NCBI RefSeq assembly: GCF_000761215.1
Contig: NZ_CP009438.1
Coordinates: 1,116,001-1,180,000, forward strand
Direction of reading: 5' to 3'
DNA: 64,000 nt
From: Streptomyces glaucescens
Lineage (GTDB): Bacteria > Actinomycetota > Actinomycetes > Streptomycetales > Streptomycetaceae
The translations under genes were made by a program, and so were the position numbers. Shown here piece by piece: positions 60,579 through 64,000 of the stretch. The notes beneath the pieces were generated by a model. The model worked only from the letters and a program-made list of their open reading frames with translations, made no database searches and was not told the origin of the DNA. How positions within the stretch are numbered: the stretch's first letter is position 1; every line of letters starts with the position of its first letter.

Positions 60579-60592
60579 TTGGTCAAGACCAA
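60579..60592. promoter_or_regulatory. DasR-type (dre-like) operator upstream of the GntR gene
   Basis: TTGGTC and GACCAA flank an AA centre, giving a 12-of-14 palindrome close to the dre consensus core TGGTCTAGACCA. It lies 99 bases upstream of the GntR/UTRA start, next to an A+T-rich promoter patch (60520-60550), so autoregulation is plausible. Confidence 0.6.
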
Positions 60593-60675
60593 TCCTCGAT
60601 CCCCGGTACGGCGCACGGGAGCGCGGCGACGGAGCGTTCATGCGGCGTTCGCACGGTCCGGCGTTTCGTGACACG

Positions 60676-60713
60676 GCGGCGAAGCCCCCGTCATGGGACG
60701 GGGGCTTCGCCGC
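60676..60713 (-). terminator. Strong hairpin terminator after the ECF41 sigma gene
   Basis: A 17-bp perfect stem: 60676-60692 (containing CGAAGCCCCCGTC) pairs with 60697-60713, with a 4-base loop. It lies 15 bases beyond the sigma factor stop. Confidence 0.88.
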
Positions 60714-60728
60714 GGGGAAGGGCTCCGG

Positions 60729-61613
60729 TCAGGCGCCGGCGGTGAAGGACCGCAGCTTGTCGGGGTTGCGCACGATGTAGACGGACTGGACGCGCCCGTC
60801 GAGGACGTCGAGCTGGAACACGGAGTCGGGCCGGTCGCCGTCCATCGCGAGGAGGGCGGGCCCGCCGTTGACCTCCAGGATCCGGAAGGACATCGGGCCG
60901 CGCTTCCCGGCGGCACCGATGAGGAAGCGGCCCACCTTGTCGGCGCTCCGCAGGATCCGCAGCGGCGCCCGGGACTTGCCGCCGCTGTCGCCGACGAGCC
61001 GCACGTCGGGCGCGAGCAGCGCCATCAGGCCGGCCAGATCGCCCCCCTCGGCGGCGGCGAGGAAGCGTTCGGTGAGGTCGCGGCGCTGGGCCGGGTCGAC
61101 GTCGTAGCGGGACCGCCGCTCGTCGACGTGCCTGCGGGCCCGGCCCGCCATCTGCCGCACGGCCGGCTCGCCGCGGTCGAGCAGGGCCGCGATGTCGGCG
61201 TACGGGTAGCCGAAGGCCTCGCGGAGCACGAACACCGCGCGCTCCAGCGGCGACAGCGACTCCAGGACGACGAGTACGGCGAGGGAGACGGAGTCGGCGA
61301 GCAGGGCGCGCTCGGCGGCGTCCGGGACGGTGTCCTCGTAGGCGGTGACGTACGGCTCGGGCAGCCAGGGGCCGACGTAGGTCTCGTCGCGCGCCTTGAT
61401 CTGGCGGAGCCGGTCGACGGCGAGGCGGGTGGTGATCCGCACCAGGTAGGCGCGCGGCTCGCGCACCTCGCTCCGGTCGGCGCCGGCCCAGCGCAGCCAG
61501 GCGTCCTGGACCACGTCCTCCGCGTCGGCCACCCGGCCGAGCATGCGGTAGGCGACCCCCATGAGGAGGGGGCGGTGTTCTTCGAAGACGTCGGTGGCGG
61601 TGTCGGTGGTCAC
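60729..61613 (-). CDS. ECF41-type RNA polymerase sigma factor (SigJ-like)
   Basis: A 294-residue extracytoplasmic-function sigma factor. Region 2 is in EEHRPLLMGVAYRMLGRVAD then AEDVVQDAWLRWAG, region 4 in LSPLERAVFVLREAFGYPYA then IAALLDRGEPAVRQMAGRAR. A SnoaL-like C-terminal domain (about 185-290) follows. The ECF41 hallmarks are present: GPWLPEP in the linker and a DGGGK-like GDSGGKSR in the extension. In this group the extension, not a separate anti-sigma factor, controls activity. The GTG at 61613 begins the conserved part. It diverges from an alpha/beta hydrolase, its probable target. Confidence 0.93.
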   Translation of the reverse strand: MTTDTATDVFEEHRPLLMGVAYRMLGRVADAEDVVQDAWLRWAGADRSEVREPRAYLVRITTRLAVDRLRQIKARDETYVGPWLPEPYVTAYEDTVPDAAERALLADSVSLAVLVVLESLSPLERAVFVLREAFGYPYADIAALLDRGEPAVRQMAGRARRHVDERRSRYDVDPAQRRDLTERFLAAAEGGDLAGLMALLAPDVRLVGDSGGKSRAPLRILRSADKVGRFLIGAAGKRGPMSFRILEVNGGPALLAMDGDRPDSVFQLDVLDGRVQSVYIVRNPDKLRSFTAGA

Positions 61614-61734
61614 GGCCACATCCCAGCGGACGCGTGCGGTGGTGTCCAGGCGGTTCCGGAGTGCGCGCGGCGGATGGCACGGGCGGACGGCGTGCCGGGG
61701 CGTGCGCTCGGACGCGGCCGGTGGCTTCCGGGGG

Positions 61735-61748
61735 CTACCCGTCGGTAG
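61735..61748. promoter_or_regulatory. Inverted repeat in the sigma/hydrolase intergenic region
   Basis: CTACC and GGTAG flank a 4-base CGTC centre, followed by a looser TTGCT...AGCAA dyad at 61752-61774. Both lie within 70 bases of the hydrolase start, so they may bind a repressor or overlap its promoter. Confidence 0.45.
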
Positions 61749-61802
61749 TGATTGCTGACAAGGTGTCTGAGCAAGGTCGCCGGCGCAACGACGAGGAGCA
61801 GC

Positions 61803-62666
61803 ATGTCCGCCACCGTCTCCTTCGAGGTCCCCACTCCCTCCGGACCCCGGCCCATGACCGTCTCGTACACGCGCGCGGGCGACGGCGAATCGCTGCTCCT
61901 GCTGCACGGCATCGGCCACCACCGGCAGGCCTGGGACCCGGTGATCCCCGTGCTGGCCAAGGAGCGCGACGTGATCGCCGTCGACCTGCCCGGCTTCGGG
62001 GAGTCCCCCGCGCTCCCGGACGGACTGGCGCACGACCTGCCGACGATGACGGCCGTGCTCACCGCGCTGTGCGCGGCGCTGGGGCTTCAGCGGCCGCACG
62101 TGGCGGGCAACTCGCTGGGCGGACTGCTGGCACTGGAGCTCGGCCGCGCGGGCGCGGTCCGTTCGGTGACGGCGCTGTCCCCGGCCGGTTTCTGGTCGGA
62201 GGCCGAGCGGCGCTACGCCTTCGGCGTGCTGTCGGCCATGCGCGGCATCGCCCGCCGCACGCCCCCGTCGGTGGTCGAGCGGCTGGCGCCGTCCGCGGCC
62301 GGCCGGACCCTGCTGACGAGCACCATCTACGCCCGCCCGGCACGCCGCCCGGCCGCGGCGGTGGTGGCCGAGACCCGGGCGCTGGCCCAGGCGCCGGGCT
62401 TCACGGAGACCCTGCGCTCGGGCCGCTCCGTCCGGTGGACCGAGGATGTGCCGGGCCTGCCGGTCACCGTCGCGTGGGGCAGCCGCGACCGGCTGCTCGT
62501 GCCCCGGCAGGGCGTCCGCGCCAAGACCGTCATCCCACGGGCCCGGCTGGTCCGGCTGCCCGGCTGCGGGCACGTCCCGATGAACGACGACCCGGCACTG
62601 GTCGCCCGCGTCCTGCTCGACGGCAGCCGCCAGGAGCCCGCGGGAGCCGGGCGGCCGGACGCGTGA
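61803..62666 (+). CDS. Alpha/beta hydrolase
   Basis: A 287-residue alpha/beta-fold hydrolase. The oxyanion strand is LLLLHGIGHHRQAW, the nucleophile elbow GNSLGGLLALELG (Ser), the acid likely Asp in WGSRDRLLVP, and the catalytic His in LPGCGHVPMNDDP. ATG 61803 has GAGGAGC upstream; an earlier in-frame start at 61752 lies in the operator region. It is divergent from the ECF41 sigma factor. The substrate is unknown. Confidence 0.9.
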   Translation: MSATVSFEVPTPSGPRPMTVSYTRAGDGESLLLLHGIGHHRQAWDPVIPVLAKERDVIAVDLPGFGESPALPDGLAHDLPTMTAVLTALCAALGLQRPHVAGNSLGGLLALELGRAGAVRSVTALSPAGFWSEAERRYAFGVLSAMRGIARRTPPSVVERLAPSAAGRTLLTSTIYARPARRPAAAVVAETRALAQAPGFTETLRSGRSVRWTEDVPGLPVTVAWGSRDRLLVPRQGVRAKTVIPRARLVRLPGCGHVPMNDDPALVARVLLDGSRQEPAGAGRPDA

Positions 62667-62811
62667 CCCCCTCACCGCAGCCTGCCCCCGCACGGCGGCG
62701 TCCCTAGCCCCGCGAGGTTCCTCGGTCCGGCGGTGCGGGCCGGCGCCGGCCCGCCGTGCTGCGGGAGGGCGCGGCGGGCTCGCGCGGACTCGCCGGCCGG
62801 GACCTGGCGGC

Positions 62812-63744
62812 TCACTCCCGCTCGTGTGCGAGCGGGCGCGCCCCCTCGTCGACGGGCAGCGACCGCGGCCGTGCGGCCCGCCCCGGCGCTCCGGAGCCCA
62901 GCGCGACTCCCGCACCGACCAGGGCGCTGCCCACGGCCTGGGCGAGGCCGTAGGAGCCGGTGCCGACGAGCGGGGCGGTGCAGGCGGCGGCGACGGGGAT
63001 CAGCCCGGAGAACAGCGTGGCGCGCTCCGCGCCGATCCGCTGCATGCCCATGTACCAGCAGACGAAGCCGATGACGGTGACGATCGCCGCCTGCCACAGC
63101 AGGGCGGTGGTCTCGGTGGCGTCGGGACGGCGCAGCCAGCCGGTGCCGTCCAGCAGGAGTCCGGCCGCGGCCGACTCCAGCGCGGCGACGCCGCACACCG
63201 TGGCGGACAGCAGGCGCGGCCCCAGCGGGCGCAGCACGGGGACGGCGAGGACCGCGAAGCCGACCTCGCCGGCCAGCGCGCACACCGACCAGCCGAGTCC
63301 GGCGCCGTCGGTGCGGCCCCAGCCCTGGACGGTGAAGGCGCCGACGGCGACGAGCAACGCCCCGGACAGCACCGCCCGCCGGGGCCGCCTGCCGTCCAGC
63401 AGCGGGACGAGCACGGCGACGACGACGGGCGCGCAGCCCACGAGGACGCCCGGCACGGCGGGTTCGGCGGTGCGTTCCGCCGCCAGGACCGCCAGGTTGA
63501 AACCGACCATGCCGACGGCCGCGAGCAGCGCGAGGCGTGCCCACTGCCGGGGGGCGAGGGAGCGCAGCCGGGCGGCGGCGCCGGGACCGGCCAGCGGGAC
63601 GAGGAGCAGGCAGGCGAGGGTGTAGCGCAGGAACTGGCCGCCGGCGTACGGGTAGTCGCCGAGGAGGCTGTTGGCGGTGAAGGATCCTCCGACGAGGACG
63701 CAGGCGAGCGCGGCGAGCAGGCAGCCGCGGGTGGTGGCGTTCAT
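62812..63744 (-). CDS. EamA/DMT-family transporter
   Basis: A 310-residue exporter with ten membrane helices in two EamA repeats (LLAALACVLVGGSFTANSLL, LALLAAVGMVGFNLAVLAAE, LWQAAIVTVIGFVCWYMGMQ, LVGTGSYGLAQAVGSALVGA). The basic-acidic tail is cytosolic. DMT transporters export amino acids or other metabolites. It is divergent from a MocR-type regulator 47 bases away, which probably controls it. Confidence 0.9.
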   Translation of the reverse strand: MNATTRGCLLAALACVLVGGSFTANSLLGDYPYAGGQFLRYTLACLLLVPLAGPGAAARLRSLAPRQWARLALLAAVGMVGFNLAVLAAERTAEPAVPGVLVGCAPVVVAVLVPLLDGRRPRRAVLSGALLVAVGAFTVQGWGRTDGAGLGWSVCALAGEVGFAVLAVPVLRPLGPRLLSATVCGVAALESAAAGLLLDGTGWLRRPDATETTALLWQAAIVTVIGFVCWYMGMQRIGAERATLFSGLIPVAAACTAPLVGTGSYGLAQAVGSALVGAGVALGSGAPGRAARPRSLPVDEGARPLAHERE

Positions 63745-63791
63745 GGGGCCGACGCTAGGGAGCGCGGCGGCCCGGATTAAGGTCCACTTCC

Positions 63792-64000
63792 ATGACGGTG
63801 TCCCGGACCAATTCGCTTCCCCCCGGCGGCCGGGAGGGCGGCTCGGCCGCCTGGGAGGTGCTGTTGCCGGCCGCCTCGGCACCGGTGCGGTCGAGGGGCC
63901 GGGCCCTGCAGGCGGCGCTGCGGGAGGCGGTGCGCTCCGGGCGGCTGGCGGCGGGGACGCGGCTGCCGTCGAGCCGGGACCTCGCCGCGGACCTCGGGGT
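63792..64000 (+). CDS. MocR/PdxR-type GntR-aminotransferase regulator (N-terminus only)
   Basis: The first 69 codons of a protein cut by the window end. It starts ATG at 63792 and contains a GntR-type winged helix, RGRALQAALREAVRSGRLAA followed by GTRLPSSRDLAADLG, preceded by WEVLLP. This N-terminus is typical of MocR fusion regulators, whose PLP aminotransferase domain would lie outside. The divergent EamA transporter is a common MocR target. Confidence 0.82.
   Translation, partial: MTVSRTNSLPPGGREGGSAAWEVLLPAASAPVRSRGRALQAALREAVRSGRLAAGTRLPSSRDLAADLG

Overview
This window is a continuous piece of a streptomycete-type actinobacterial chromosome. The whole window is very GC-rich, third codon positions are almost always G or C, and GTG and TTG starts are common. 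Neighbouring genes often overlap by four bases (ATGA or GTGA), and the gene set is typical of Streptomyces: XRE/DUF397 module, MurT/GatD, CtaG, ECF41 sigma factor, UTRA-type GntR. From memory, the gene order (pfkA, rocD, urease, bioFBAD, purB) resembles the conserved arm-proximal core of S. coelicolor, but I could not check this. I saw no rRNA, tRNA, insertion sequence, phage gene or CRISPR array.

Layout. 1-8642: a quinone oxidoreductase (cut by the window edge), an XRE-cupin regulator diverging from a TrxR-like flavoprotein, an ATP-dependent DNA ligase coupled to a NUDIX enzyme, an aldehyde dehydrogenase, and an acyl-CoA dehydrogenase diverging from a TetR regulator. 8643-9185: a gene-free stretch holding a degenerate repeat array. 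9186-14594: peptide deformylase, murT-gatD, pfkA, ctaG and a small membrane protein. 14609-18675: one operon encoding a LytTR response regulator, a DUF485 protein, a monocarboxylate-type symporter and its LytS-like kinase. 18775-22386: Lrp, ddaH-rocD (arginine/ornithine breakdown) and a PlsC-like acyltransferase.

22398-25569 is the most unusual part: a three-gene overlapping operon for a PrnB-family heme enzyme (TDO/IDO superfamily), a PhzS-like flavin monooxygenase and a SAM methyltransferase. It is bounded by a strong terminator on one side and a convergent gene on the other, and looks like a compact, undescribed tailoring pathway for an aromatic amino acid or indole. 25795-32252: a secreted tripeptidyl aminopeptidase and the ureABCFGD urease operon. 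32440-35371: a TetR/membrane-protein pair, a lone Phd/YefM antitoxin and small hypothetical genes. 35372-36412: a c-di-AMP (ydaO) riboswitch and the NlpC/P60 wall hydrolase it controls.

36578-38340: an anti-sigma-like ATPase diverging from an XRE/DUF397 pair with a TTA (bldA) codon. 38386-42886: late biotin synthesis (bioF diverging from bioBAD), with an unusual CGSH-repeat tail on BioB. 43126-51102: a methyltransferase, a toxin-antitoxin pair with palindromic operators, a MacB-type ABC exporter, a GNAT enzyme and two CNNM/CorC proteins. 51175-57611: SGNH hydrolase, purB, a mismatch glycosylase, and an ABC-2 transporter diverging from a NarL-type two-component system. 58391-64000: ROK and GntR/UTRA sugar-type regulators, an ECF41 sigma factor, an alpha/beta hydrolase, an EamA transporter and the start of a MocR-type regulator cut by the window end.
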